In this document: positions 20,031 to 30,622 of the stretch, in pieces
Position numbering within the stretch: the first letter of the stretch is position 1
Layout: every line of letters begins with the position of its first letter
Source: Tieghemiomyces parasiticus
Lineage: Eukaryota; Kickxellomycota; Dimargaritomycetes; Dimargaritales; Dimargaritaceae
Assembly: GCA_027575765.1 (NCBI GenBank)
Contig: JANBPT010000396.1
Location: forward strand, 1 to 38,688
Direction: 5' to 3'
DNA length: 38,688 bases
The notes under the pieces: model-generated
Seen by the model: the letters and a program-made list of their open reading frames with translations, nothing else
Told to the model about the DNA's origin: nothing
Databases searched by the model: none
Made by a program: the position numbers and the translations under genes

Positions 20031-21439
20031 CTACTACGCGATAAACATGAGAGGAAACACGGGTACCGCCAGGCGAGAGAGAGAGGGAGACCCTGGTTAA
20101 TATAGTCTAGTGAGCAAGTATCAAGCCATGAAGACCAGCATTGAGTATCCCTGCTGCCTGTCTCCTCGTCTCTGCGGCGCTATCTAAGCTCAATCTCTGC
20201 CCAAGCATATACACCACAGTCGTTACAGGGTCCACTGACCGGCAAAGCTACCGGAGAGGTTGCAACAGCCGGGTTCGGCATCGGTAGGTACTGCGTTTCC
20301 TGCGTGCGCGTAGTCCACATATCCGCCCTGCAGTACCTGCGTTCTCTACATCATGTCCACTTCGCATGGTGGCACTCGGAACCCATGTGCAGCTGACCGC
20401 CAGGTCATACCAGCCGGCAATTTCAGTGGCCTTAGGGCAGACCCCTTGCGAGAATGGCCATGCGTCAGCCATACTAGCGCGCATGGTAGAGTCGGGACAC
20501 CCCCAGAGTTTCACCTTGGAGTCCGCCATCCGCGCCAACGCCCAACCCGCCGCCCTACTACAACGTTACGCTATGGGCATTTTGAATTATGGGTGAGCTG
20601 ACCCAACGTCAACAGAAGGATGGAAGCCCTCTGGATACGAAAGTGTAAAGGTAGTATATATATATAAATAGAGTGTGTTGAACAGCAGAACCCCACTTTC
20701 GCTATAAACAAAGTTGTCAGCAGCAGACACCCTCGCCGCCCTTGGCACTTGGCCACGCATGCGGAGGATGAGTGATACTAAATCGACGTGGTCGACCAAT
20801 GAAATCAGGGCTGGAGCGGCAGAATGAACAGCCGGTAAAAGACCAACTAAAGTGTGGGACCTGGAAAACAGATGATGGCCAGCCTGATAGTTTGCTAAAA
20901 GACTGGGCGATGTAAGACCCCCCCCCTCCTTACGCCCATCGTTTAAGTCGAGGATATGACCGTGGCAGAGCTTAAAGGGCATCGTGAGTCAGACGGACGC
21001 ACATTGCCCACTTCTATGAAGTGGGCATCAGGGGTCAAGCCTCTCTATTCTACGCAGCCAGGCACTGCCCGTTCCGCTGGCATCCTAATGATCAGTATGG
21101 CAAGACAAGTCAGCTGCCATGGCCGATTGTTAACCAAGTGGCTGCTGAAGACGGAGATTACGCGCCCGGAAGGGAAATACGTGTGCTCAATTAAACACGT
21201 CCATCCTAGCCAGGTGAGTTTAGTCTGTATATTGCCGTTACCAGCCCTTAAAAAACAAGGGACCGAGCCAATCATCTTGAAGGGGCCGATTAGCGTCAAC
21301 TCGGTAGATTTAATAAACAGGAAAACGCACGCACGCTCCTTATGGCAAGTGTGTACGGGTAGCAAAAAAGACAACAAATAATTAGTAAGAATGGTAAGGA
21401 AACCTGCCATGCCGTATGTTTGAGTTTTTTTGGTTCTCC
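20031..21439. other. Intergenic region with TATA-rich tract
   Basis: A TATATATATAAATAG tract lies at about 20,656-20,671. A 141-codon plus-strand frame (20,956-21,381) and a 121-codon minus-strand frame over the same bases are both possible but have no domain. A CAGGTGAGT splice-donor-like site occurs near 21,211. No gene is supported. Confidence 0.35.
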
Positions 21440-24400
21440 CTACAAATCAGTGTCCATCGACCCAGTCTCGTCCCGGTCGTCGTAGGCCTGGTCCTCATAA
21501 ACCACCGAGTCCATCACCATCCCGCTGCCCAACCCACCGTCAATCTGTAGCTCAGCGTCCACCAGCCGCACAACCTCGCGGTGGTAAGTACCCAACCTGG
21601 TGGGTTTAAGGATAGCCGCGAGCCGCTGCATTTCGGCTTGGAGGTCGGCCGCTAGGGCCTTGGCGGTGCACGGCGGGGGCTTATCCGCAGCCAGGCGGGT
21701 CTGGAGGTACGTCAGGGACAGATTCCCGCCGCTACCCCCCGCCGTCCCGGCGGCTTCGGCCGGACTGACCAGGCACTGCTCTGGTAGCCCCTGCTGGCGG
21801 GAATAGGCGAGGATGTTAAACAGGAGGGTATCGGCCAGGGTGGCGGTCAGTTCCTCGTCACCGGCGTGGACCAGTTGACGGTGGATGCCGGGCCAATCGT
21901 CGGCGAGGTAGACACGGCGCCACACGGTCAAGATTCCGTACTCGAAACCGGCCGTGGATAAGGAGGTGTCCCGGCGGAGCAGTTCGAGGGCTAGAATGAA
22001 GTCCGGGGCGGCTTCACCGGGGGACTCGCCGACGTCTTTCAGGGTCAGAAGGTCGAGGAGACCTTCGCCGTCCAGAGGTGCGGCGCGCAGGGCCCGGCCG
22101 ACCAGAGTAACGTAGTAGGCCGATAGGGCTGGCGCAGCCGGGGCGGTGGACCCCGAGGTCCCGACGAGCTGCGGGGCCAGTTGCTGAGCTACCAGCCGGG
22201 CGCGTTCCTCAGGCCGCTTAGGTACGAAGTCGTCCAGGGCATCAAAAGCGTCGAGGTACATCTGGCGGACCTTCTCAGCCATTCGGGATACGTCGAGGCG
22301 GTCATCGAACGGGGCCAGTACCTGGGCAGCGGCGGGATCGTCCAGGTCGCCCAGGGTGGCACTAGAGAGCTGGGCCAGCTTGCCCAGGCTGAGAGCGGTC
22401 CGGAGCGGGCTTGGGTCGGCGTCAGTGGTCAGGGATTCGGCGGTACGAAGAAGCCGGGCCGCGACCTCGTCAGGGCGCCGCTGGTGGAGGTCGTGCAGCC
22501 AGGCCACTGGGGTGAGTTCTGGGTGGCGTTCCAGATACTGGTCGAGTTCAGCGCCGTGCCGCCGGCCGTGATCGAGCAGGTCGTGGAACCGCCGCTCGAC
22601 CACGTACCAGTCGTAGAGTGCGAAAGCGAAGGGCTTACCAAACTGCTCCACGTAAGTGGCTAGCCGGGTCGCCGGCGTGGGTTCGTGGGCGAACACAAGG
22701 CGCACCAGGAGGGCGTAGGCGTGGTAGGCCTCGGCAAGGGCCAGGCCGGCGTCGGTGCGCCCGAATTCAACGAGTGGGTCCACCACTCCGGCCACCACCG
22801 CTGCGTAGCGGTCGGTCAGGACCTCGCGGGTGTCCGGCGGTAAGGCTACGTGGTTAACACGCTGGCGGTAGGTATCCAGGACCAAGTCACCAAGGTACAC
22901 GAGCTGGTTCTTGAGCACAGACCATAGGGCCCGCGGCGACCGGTAAACGTCGCTCTCGTCTACATACTCGGCGCCCTCCGCCGGGGGGGCATCGTCGTAG
23001 TACTGGTCTAACTGGCGCACGTAGATCACCCCGGTATCGAACACGGTCTGGAGGAGCTGGTACATGTCAGCCGTGGCGTACCAGGGCTCGCGGTCGGAAG
23101 GGGCGTCCAAGGCGTAGGCCGCACCGTAGTCCTGGCGGTAGAGCTGGGCGGTCTGGAGAGACATCATGAGCATGCGGTTGAGTTCGTAGAGGAGGTGGCC
23201 ACGTTGCTCGGCCGGCCCGCTGCCGCTACCGGTGGTAGTGGTTCGGCGGCGACTGCGACGCGGTGGGGCGTCGATCCCGCCTGGACCGGCAAGGGACGCG
23301 AAGGCGCGCTGGAGGCCGCATAGGAACGGCTCGAGGTGGGCGACACCAAGACAAAAGAAACGGCGCAGGGGGTCTTCGAGAAGCTCCTCGACATCCGCTG
23401 GCCCGGCAGCCGGGTCAAGCGGTCCCTCGGCGCGTGCCGCCGGGAGATGAGGGATGGAATTCACCGCCGTGGTTAGTAGTTGGAGGGCAGGGTGTCGCTG
23501 GCTGTCTGCCGGCGCGTCGTCGTCCGCGGTGGGGTGCTGGTGGTAGCTGACGAGACTGTTGCGGTAGTTCCACAGGGTCAGGGCTACGGCAAGTTTTTGG
23601 GCGTTTTCGCACAATCGGTACCGGGCTGCCAGACCGATCTGACCCATTACTGACTGTGCGTGCAGGAATTGGGCCAGGGCGTTGGCCCGGGTGACCCGCT
23701 CATGCAATTGCTGGCGCAGTTCCATGGCTGGCGGGATGTACGGCGAGCGCGAATCGACCACCTCCTGGCTCAGATCCAAACTGGCCTCCTCCAGCAGCTG
23801 GGCGGAGGCTCGCGCCACGGTGAACTCGAGCGGGTTGGTCGGTGTTGTGCCGAAAAAGACGGCCTGCTCCAGGGTGCCTTTAATCTGCGTATACTGGCGC
23901 CGCTGGCGCTCGGTGGCCGAAGGCAGCACGCGGGTGCCATCGGCATGCGGGTCGGTGGTACCGGCCGGGCGCGTCAGGGTGGCGATCGCCGGTAAATGGC
24001 AGTACACGTCCAGGACCCCGCCGGTCACGCAGGCCACGGTGAGTTGGACCACGGCAGCCGGGTCGGCGAGCCAGGGTACGGCGTGGGCCAAGTAGCGGTG
24101 TGAAGGTAGTTTGAGAGCGGCGCGGAGGGTCAGGTCGGCGGCCGTGGCGCAGACGTGGTTATCGCGGAAAGCAATCACTTCCTCGAAAATCACCCCGGGT
24201 GCCAGGGTGGTCAGCACTACGGACTGGCCGAAAAGGACGGCGGCTACCTGACCGCCCTGTGGGATGACCAAGTTGGGCGTTTCCCGACCGCCGGGCCCGT
24301 CCACGCCGTCAGTGTAGCGCAGACTGCGCACCTGGACGACCGTCGGCTGCGGCGCGGTGGTAGGTTCGAGCTCAACCAGGGCGTAGTGAGTACGGGCGGT

Positions 24401-25447
24401 GGCCGCAAGGTGCCGACTGGTGGCGGCATCACGGATGTAGCCGATGAGGATGACCCACCGGCCGGTGCGGGTAAGTTGGAAATCGAGTAAGCGGAGCCGG
24501 AGGGCTGCTACCTGGGCCTCATCAATCCGGTAGCGCTCGGCCAGGGCCTGGGTGATGGGCTCGTACACATCGGCCTCCGTCAGGAAGGCATCGCCGAACG
24601 ACCGCGATACGGCCCACTTCTGCACCAGCCGCCGCGTCAATACGAATAGCTCGCGAGACTGGCGGAACTCCCCGGCCTCGCCCGGCACCGTAGCGGCCAC
24701 CGCGGGGGAGCCATCCCCTGCAGCTTCGTCCACAACCTGGGTCACGTACCCGAGCAGGGACGAGGTGACGCGGCTTAGGACACCCATGGGTCGCTCGAGG
24801 GGCTGGGCGCTAAGGTAAGGTTTCCCCTGGTCGTTAAACAAGGACAGTTTGAACAGCCGGCCCTGGTGGGTGGTGGCGAGGTACCCTACGGGCTGGCAGG
24901 CCACGACGTGGGCCACATGGTCGCCGGCCTCAAGGGCCAGTACACAGCCGTGGTAGCTGTCGGCACTGGCCAGACCATAGGCGACGTGCTGCCAGAACCG
25001 AACCTGCCCGTCGCGGGCGGTGACCAAGAGCCCAACATCCTGGGCGGCGAACGACGCCGGAGCGTCCTTGGCGACGATGTTGACGAACGGGGGCGCATCG
25101 GCAGTTCGGGTACGCGCCACGGCATAGTTGCGGGCGGCGGCGGCGGCCGGAGAGGCGGCGATGGGGAATGTGTAGTACGGCACACTGGCGGCGGTATTGT
25201 GCGGGTCGGTTTGGCCGTAGTTCCACACGTAAACGTGGGTCCCGGCCGCGAGCGCGGCGTACCCGGACGGTGGGTGGACCGAACCGGCGACGCTAGCCAG
25301 CGCCGTGTCGTTGTATTTGAGCAGGGAGAGCACAGTCTCCGGGACGGCTCCACCAAGCAGCACGGCGTGGGTGAGGCTTTTGAGGTACACGCAGGGATCC
25401 TGACCGGCGGGGTCCGCCGAAGCCGGCGTGGCACGGAGGTCGGACAT
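21440..25447 (-). CDS. NUP133: Nucleoporin Nup133
   Basis: Single exon, 1335 aa from the ATG at 25,447, which has a good context (GCCGCCATGTC). The frame is open 70 codons further up to 25,657, but that part is His/Pro-rich and looks like leader. Nup133 is a scaffold subunit of the Y-shaped (Nup84/Nup107) complex of the nuclear pore. Residues about 20-440 form the beta-propeller (for example THVYVWNYGQ and RELFVLTRRLVQKWAVS). A propeller loop at about 219-237 (PMGVLSRVTSSLLGYVTQ) has the place and composition of the ALPS curved-membrane sensor. About 520-1300 is the alpha-helical domain, including a region resembling the conserved C-terminal block (ALSLGKLAQLSS, residues about 1060-1075, against LLGLSKLAAL in animals). 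Length is close to the family (about 1150). Confidence 0.92.
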   Translation of the reverse strand: MSDLRATPASADPAGQDPCVYLKSLTHAVLLGGAVPETVLSLLKYNDTALASVAGSVHPPSGYAALAAGTHVYVWNYGQTDPHNTAASVPYYTFPIAASPAAAAARNYAVARTRTADAPPFVNIVAKDAPASFAAQDVGLLVTARDGQVRFWQHVAYGLASADSYHGCVLALEAGDHVAHVVACQPVGYLATTHQGRLFKLSLFNDQGKPYLSAQPLERPMGVLSRVTSSLLGYVTQVVDEAAGDGSPAVAATVPGEAGEFRQSRELFVLTRRLVQKWAVSRSFGDAFLTEADVYEPITQALAERYRIDEAQVAALRLRLLDFQLTRTGRWVILIGYIRDAATSRHLAATARTHYALVELEPTTAPQPTVVQVRSLRYTDGVDGPGGRETPNLVIPQGGQVAAVLFGQSVVLTTLAPGVIFEEVIAFRDNHVCATAADLTLRAALKLPSHRYLAHAVPWLADPAAVVQLTVACVTGGVLDVYCHLPAIATLTRPAGTTDPHADGTRVLPSATERQRRQYTQIKGTLEQAVFFGTTPTNPLEFTVARASAQLLEEASLDLSQEVVDSRSPYIPPAMELRQQLHERVTRANALAQFLHAQSVMGQIGLAARYRLCENAQKLAVALTLWNYRNSLVSYHQHPTADDDAPADSQRHPALQLLTTAVNSIPHLPAARAEGPLDPAAGPADVEELLEDPLRRFFCLGVAHLEPFLCGLQRAFASLAGPGGIDAPPRRSRRRTTTTGSGSGPAEQRGHLLYELNRMLMMSLQTAQLYRQDYGAAYALDAPSDREPWYATADMYQLLQTVFDTGVIYVRQLDQYYDDAPPAEGAEYVDESDVYRSPRALWSVLKNQLVYLGDLVLDTYRQRVNHVALPPDTREVLTDRYAAVVAGVVDPLVEFGRTDAGLALAEAYHAYALLVRLVFAHEPTPATRLATYVEQFGKPFAFALYDWYVVERRFHDLLDHGRRHGAELDQYLERHPELTPVAWLHDLHQRRPDEVAARLLRTAESLTTDADPSPLRTALSLGKLAQLSSATLGDLDDPAAAQVLAPFDDRLDVSRMAEKVRQMYLDAFDALDDFVPKRPEERARLVAQQLAPQLVGTSGSTAPAAPALSAYYVTLVGRALRAAPLDGEGLLDLLTLKDVGESPGEAAPDFILALELLRRDTSLSTAGFEYGILTVWRRVYLADDWPGIHRQLVHAGDEELTATLADTLLFNILAYSRQQGLPEQCLVSPAEAAGTAGGSGGNLSLTYLQTRLAADKPPPCTAKALAADLQAEMQRLAAILKPTRLGTYHREVVRLVDAELQIDGGLGSGMVMDSVVYEDQAYDDRDETGSMDTDL

Positions 25448-26633
25448 GGCGGCAGGGGAGGCCGATGCGGGGTAGGATTGGTGACCACGATGAAAAATGC
25501 GAGAGTAATGTGCGCTGTCAAGCGGATGGAGGGATGGCAGCAACCGGAGGTGAATGGGGCAACAATAAGGGCCACCGGTCTGACGGGTAGTATGGACACC
25601 AGATGTGAAGGGTGGAGAAGCATGGTAAGGCGATCCAGCGTCACTGAACCTCTCCACCAGCAGGGAAAGCTTGTCCCGAAGGGGTAAACAACGAGCGGTA
25701 AGGCTGTGCGAGCGGTGCGGAGTCAGTGGTTGCAGACCGTCGTGTCACCTTGGCCATAGTCACTCCACCGGTGACGCCCTGGGCGACGCCCGGCCGCTGT
25801 GCAATAGCCCCGACCTGCTTGTCATATCCTTCATCTGGTTTGTACTAACGATCAAGGGGTTAACACAAGCAGCTTGATCAAACGGGAAGGTTGCATGACG
25901 CCGTGCCCTCCGACGAATCAACCACTTCGATGGCTTGGATCGGAACTTATATAGCAGTGACCCGTTAAACGGCTTATATGGCAGAGACAACGGCGTCCCT
26001 ATATTTACTTGCTTCAGAGGATGGCTGAGTCTCAGCACCCTACAATATCACGAATCAGCCACCTTCCAGCAGCTGGGTTTGCCTCATCCTTCTCACACCT
26101 ATGAGAGAAGGGGCCCGTCCGTCAAACGGAGTGGGAGGCCTAGCGGAGCTCCTCTTGTCCCCCTGCATTAGTATCACGTGATATTTCTTCTATGCTCTCG
26201 ATACAACCCGCTCCACCGAGAGTTTTTCAGCGGTCCAAGTCGCGCGAGGGCATTTGCCAGTCCGTCAAAGTGGGCCTCGCCTATACCTACTTTTTTTGGG
26301 GCCTAACCGACTAACTCGGTCTGAAATCTCGAAGTTGCCGGCATGGTAGCCCGCAGAGTGAAAAAAAAAAATCACGTCGCAAACTACACTCCGGGCCAAG
26401 GCAGCCTAGCTACTACGTAGGCCTGGTTCAGCTCTAACGGCCTCGTCCACTGGCCACCCGCAGAATCTACCCGCATTCCTTCACCTCGTTGATCTGCTCT
26501 ACACATCGCTTCAACGTCTGCCCATATACTCCTCGCTGTTGTCGGCATAGCCTTTAAATCAGCGACACTGCACCTGGTTCCCTGTGCCCAGCCAGTAGTG
26601 AACTCAGAACTCTTTTCCAGACCCTAACACATC
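25448..26633. other. Intergenic region between divergent NUP133 and GAR1
   Basis: Holds the NUP133 leader on the left and the GAR1 promoter on the right. Visible are A/T runs (T7 at about 26,291, A11 at about 26,361), a TTTAAAT box near 26,552 and ACCCTAAC just before the GAR1 start (26,621-26,628). No gene is supported. Confidence 0.5.
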
Positions 26634-27615
26634 ATGAACCGCGGTGGATTCGGTAGAGGAGGCGGTCGTGGCGGCGGCGGTGGTTTCGGCGCTCGCGGTG
26701 GCGGCCGTGGTGGAGGTAAGCTTCGTAACTCCGGGAGAAGTTGTTCGACCCATCGAACAGAATGGCCGGTCGCTGCGGGTCAATTTACGAGTTCTCTAGA
26801 GCCCGTAACGGTAGCTAATGCGACCCGCCCGTAGTCCCAGTCCTTCGCAGGTTGACCGGCGAGAACGGCAACCGGCCCATTGTATATGGTCCAAGGCCAG
26901 CAGCGCTCCTACCCCCTGGTCAATCCAATCTCTAATTCAAAACAAACCTTATCTATTTATTTTAACACCACCACCACCTTCCCATGATACCAACCTATTG
27001 ACACCTCTAGGTCGCGGCGGCTTTGGCGGCCGGTCCTTCGATCAGGGCCCCCCGGAGGAGGTCATCCCGATGGGCGCCTTTATGCACCCGTGTGAAGGCG
27101 AGATGGTTGTCAAGTCGACCAACCCCAAGATCCCCTACTTCAACGCGCCTATTTACCTCGAAGATAAGAAGCAGATCGGCAAGGTCGACGAAATCCTGGG
27201 CCCCATCAACGAGGTCTACTTCACGGTCAAGCTCCAGGAGGGCATCACCGCCAGCTCCTTCAAGCCCGACGACAAGGTCTTCATCGCCCCCGATAAGCTC
27301 CTACCTCTGGAGCGTTTCCTGCCCAAGCCGGTGTCTCACGACAAGGTCAAGAAGCCGAAGGGTGCCCGTGGCGCCGCTCGCGGAGGGGCCCGTGGTGGTC
27401 GTGGCGGCTTCGGTGGTCGCGGCGGTGGCCGTGGCGGTTTCGGCGGACGCGGCGGCGGCCGGGGTGGTTTTGATGGCGGTCGGGGTGGTGGTCGCGGTGG
27501 CGGCCGTGGCGGTTTCGGCGGACGCGGTGGTGGTCGGGGTGGTTTCGACGGCGGACGGGGCGGTGGTCGTGGCGGCGGTTTCGGCGGTGGCCGCGGTGGT
27601 CACGGCCGGTTCTAA
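26634..27615 (+). CDS. GAR1: H/ACA snoRNP subunit Gar1 (2 exons)
   Basis: Exons 26,634-26,715 and 27,011-27,615 join in phase (G+GT) to give 228 aa. Donor GTAAGC, acceptor CTCTAG. Gar1 binds Cbf5/dyskerin in the nucleolus and in Cajal-type bodies and helps the H/ACA particle pseudouridylate rRNA. The N terminus is an RGG-rich arm (residues 1-37). The conserved core follows at about 38-135 ([57 protein letters not shown]). The C-terminal tail is RGG repeats, with a nearly exact 25-codon tandem duplication (27,433-27,507 and 27,508-27,582). Length fits the family (yeast 205, human 217). GAR1 and the neighbouring DBP4 are convergent. Confidence 0.97.
26716..27010 (+). other. GAR1 intron with structured segment
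   Basis: The intron is 295 nt, the longest in the window; PRP31 and SEC3 introns are 125-164. Its first half is G/C-rich and carries three stem-loops. One is GTTCGA-CCCA-TCGAAC (26,743-26,758). The second is a 7-bp stem GCGGGTC/GACCCGC (26,775-26,781 with 26,822-26,828). The third is GGTTG-a-CCG closed by CGG-CAACC (26,850-26,873). The first is followed by ACAGAA, which fits the H-box pattern ANANNA. No ACA box was found after the second stem. Confidence 0.4.
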
Positions 27616-28043
27616 ACTCTAGAACTTGTCCGGTATCACGATTCCCCTTGCGGTGTCTTTTTTAAAGGTATACAAAGACGCATCGATTATTTTGTTCGAG
27701 TTGTTACACCACAATCCATATTGACTCGCCACCGATAACGTCACCCCTTCAACATTTTTCCGATATACCCTCTGTCTCACTTAACTTCCAACCCTTTTTT
27801 ATCACCAGTTACTTCAACTATAAACCTATGTATAGTGGTTTACTCACGGCGTGTGGTCACAGTGTCAGTTCGAAGAAAAGTGGCGTATCTTGTAAGTATC
27901 CCCAAGGACATCATTTTTTCCGCTGCTCTTAGTAATATATATACCTAAATAATATTCAGATGGTAGATTTAATGAGAATCTATGCAGAAATAGCAATGTT
28001 GATGGGCAACGAAAAACGGGGAATTATTGGCTCCAAATACTGA
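27616..28043. other. Convergent 3' regions of GAR1 and DBP4
   Basis: A 428-bp region rich in T on the plus strand, holding the 3' ends of two convergent genes. No additional gene or clear terminator was identified. Confidence 0.5.
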
Positions 28044-30622
28044 TCAAATATCGGCCAGCAGTTGAAGGGCAAGCTCTTCCTCGGTTTGCAAACTACGCGG
28101 GGGCTCATCGACGCTGCTGGATGGCTCCCGGGCGGATTTCCGGCTGCGGGATCGCTTGCGCTTCCGTACCACCACCTCTTCGCCCGACTCGGCCCCCGAG
28201 TCATCGTGATTGGTGGTACGCTCGCTGCCGGATGCCCTGGAATAATCATCGCTGCTGTCGTTGTTGTCATCGTCACTGGCCCCACCGAGCATTACGACGG
28301 GTTCCTCATCGTCGCTACCGTCGCCCTCACTCTCCTCACCCTTTTCGTGCAGCTTACGCTTAAGCTTCTGCGCCTGGCGCCGCAGCCGGTCCTTCTCCCG
28401 ATCGATCTCGTCACGTTCGGCCACAGCGGCACGGTCACGCTGCAGGCGCTTGGCGATCTGTTGGGAGATATCCCCCTCGCGGCGGAAGTCTTCCTCGGTC
28501 TTGAGGTCGTACGCGTGAATGGTGTTGCCCTCGTCGTCGAAGATGACCTTGCTGCTAAGATCAGCCTTGAGTGCCTTCTTACGTAGGCGAGCCTTCTGCC
28601 GCCGCGTCAATTCACCCGTCTGGGTGTTCTCGTCGTCGCTCAACCCGTGATCGGCCCGCTTGAGGACGACTAGATCGTCATCATCGTCGTCGACGACCGG
28701 GAGGGTAGCACCAAAATCGGTCGTACCGGACGGTAGCGTGCCGTCAGCCGTGGTCACCGAGTGGTCGATTAGTTTGGTGTAATGATCGGCCAGGACGTCC
28801 TGGTTCTTGCGCGCGAACATCTTGTCCACTTTGCTGACGGGCTTCTCCGAGGCCTTGGTCCGCTTGGCCTCCGGCTCGTCCTCGCTATCGCTGAGATCAG
28901 CGAGGAGACGCTTGAGCGCACGGTCCTGGTTCTTGTCGTTGGATTTCTGTGTATATATGTAGATAGAAGGCGGGGTAAATGGTTTCGAAGGTCAAGCGTA
29001 AGCGTCAGTGAGAGGAAAGTCGGTCGGTATCGGTGCGGTCGCCGAGGGATCCGGTGGCGTTGTCTAATTCCTAGTGTGGACATTGGAAATATTAAAATGC
29101 ACCGATTAACAACCGGTGGCCACCCGAGACTTACCTTATTAAACTTGATCCGCGGAGCCCCGGGAAGACCGAGCGAGGCGGCGTATTCTTCAGCGGGTAG
29201 GGCATGTACGTCAAATACTTTCTTGTTCTTCTGCAGGAATACCGACCGCAGGTAGGTGATAAAGGCCTTCTGGCCCAGGTACTTCATCTCGGGATCCTGG
29301 AAGCATAGGTACTGCAGTTTCTGACGAATGGACGTGGTCCGGCTGTCCTTGACCTTGATGGGCTCGACAGGCACCTTTTTCTCCTTAAGCGCGGCCACCA
29401 TCCCGGCCTCCTCGGACGGCAGGAGGAGGAGCAGGGCACGGCCCTCAGCGTTGTTCCGGGCGGTACGGCCCACACGGTGGATGTACGTGGCCGGGTCCTC
29501 GGGACAGTCGAGCTGGATGACCCAGTCGACGGAGGGGAAATCGAGCCCGCGGGCGGCCACGTCGGTGGCGAGTAGGTAGGAGAACTTGTTGCGCAGAAAC
29601 TGGTCAAAGATCTCGACGCGCTTGGACTGCTTCTGGCGGCCGTGTAGAGCCAGTAGGGGCAGGCCCGGTTCAATGCGGGTGAAGGCTTCGTGGATGTAAC
29701 GGATTTGCTTGCAGCTGGAGGCGAACACCAGTGCTTTGGTCTGTGGGTGGGCTTTCATGAATGAGAACAGGATGTCGAGCTTGCGCTCGAGCTCACACAC
29801 CATGTAGTTCTGGACCAGCTTGGCGGGTGTACTGGCCTCGGCCTGGTCGTGCACCGCCACGTATTCTGGGTTTCGAAGACTGAGCCGCGCCAGATCCTTG
29901 ACGGACTTAGTCTGGGTGGCTGAGAAGAGCCAGGTGGTGCGCTCGCGGTTCAAATTCTCAATCACCGCGTTGATGGTTCGCTTGAACCCCATATCTAGGA
30001 TCCGGTCGGCCTCGTCAAGGACCAGTACCTGGAGGTTGTTGCAGTCGAACCCTGGGGTCTGGTTCATGTGCTGCAGTAGCCGTCCAGGAGTAGAAATGAG
30101 AATGTTCATCCGACAGATCCGCTCCTGCTCATCCTTCAGGCTTTTACCGCCGATGATAAGGCCTGCAGAAAAGGTGTGCCGCTTGCCGATGGTGTGGAGG
30201 ACCTCGAAGATCTGGACGGCAAGTTCCCGCGTCGGCGAGATGATGAGGGCGCCCAGGCCATCCTCGGTCGTCCAGCGCTCCCGGTACAGAATTTCGAGCA
30301 GGGGGATGAGGAAGGCAAGGGTCTTGCCTGACCCGGTGATAGCGGCGCCCAGAATATCGCGCCGGCGCAGGCCGAGCGGAATGGCCTTACGCTGGATTTC
30401 GGTGCACTCGAGGTACTTGGCCTTCTGCAGACCCTCGCGAGTCCGCTTGGACAGCGGTAGCGTCTCGAAGAGCACAGCCTGACGGTCCGACCCACTGACG
30501 AGTTGGTACGTGGCCGCCCGCTGCTCAAGTTTGGCGATTTCCTTCTCCTCCTGCTCGCGGCGCAGTAGGCGTTGGTCCTTGCTGCCCACACTCGAGGCGT
30601 TCTTGGACTTATTGCCGGCCAT
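28044..30622 (-). CDS. DBP4: ATP-dependent DEAD-box RNA helicase Dbp4 (2 exons)
   Basis: Exons on the minus strand are 30,622-29,135 and 28,946-28,044, with a 188-nt intron (GTAAGT to ACACAG, phase 0), giving 796 aa. Dbp4/DDX10 acts in the nucleolus, releasing U14 and other snoRNAs during 18S pre-rRNA processing. All helicase motifs are intact: Q-motif region ([14 protein letters not shown], about 52), AITGSGKT (94-101), PTRELA (130-135), STPGR (about 177), DEAD (203-206), SAT (234-236), [13 protein letters not shown] (351-363) and HRVGRTAR (382-389). The helicase C-terminal extension (about 430-490) is present. Exon 2 encodes the Asp/Glu/Lys-rich tail typical of Dbp4. Yeast Dbp4 is 770 aa. 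Start in context TTGCCGGCCATGAG read in reverse is the only good one. Confidence 0.97.

Noticed and set aside
20956..21410. Opposed frames of 141 (+) and 121 (-) codons, with a CAGGTGAGT site
   Set aside because: Neither has a domain or clear partner exon; one of the pair must be chance and I could not choose.
27301..27603. Minus-strand Thr/Ala repeat frame opposite GAR1
   Set aside because: Antisense shadow of the RGG repeat codons.
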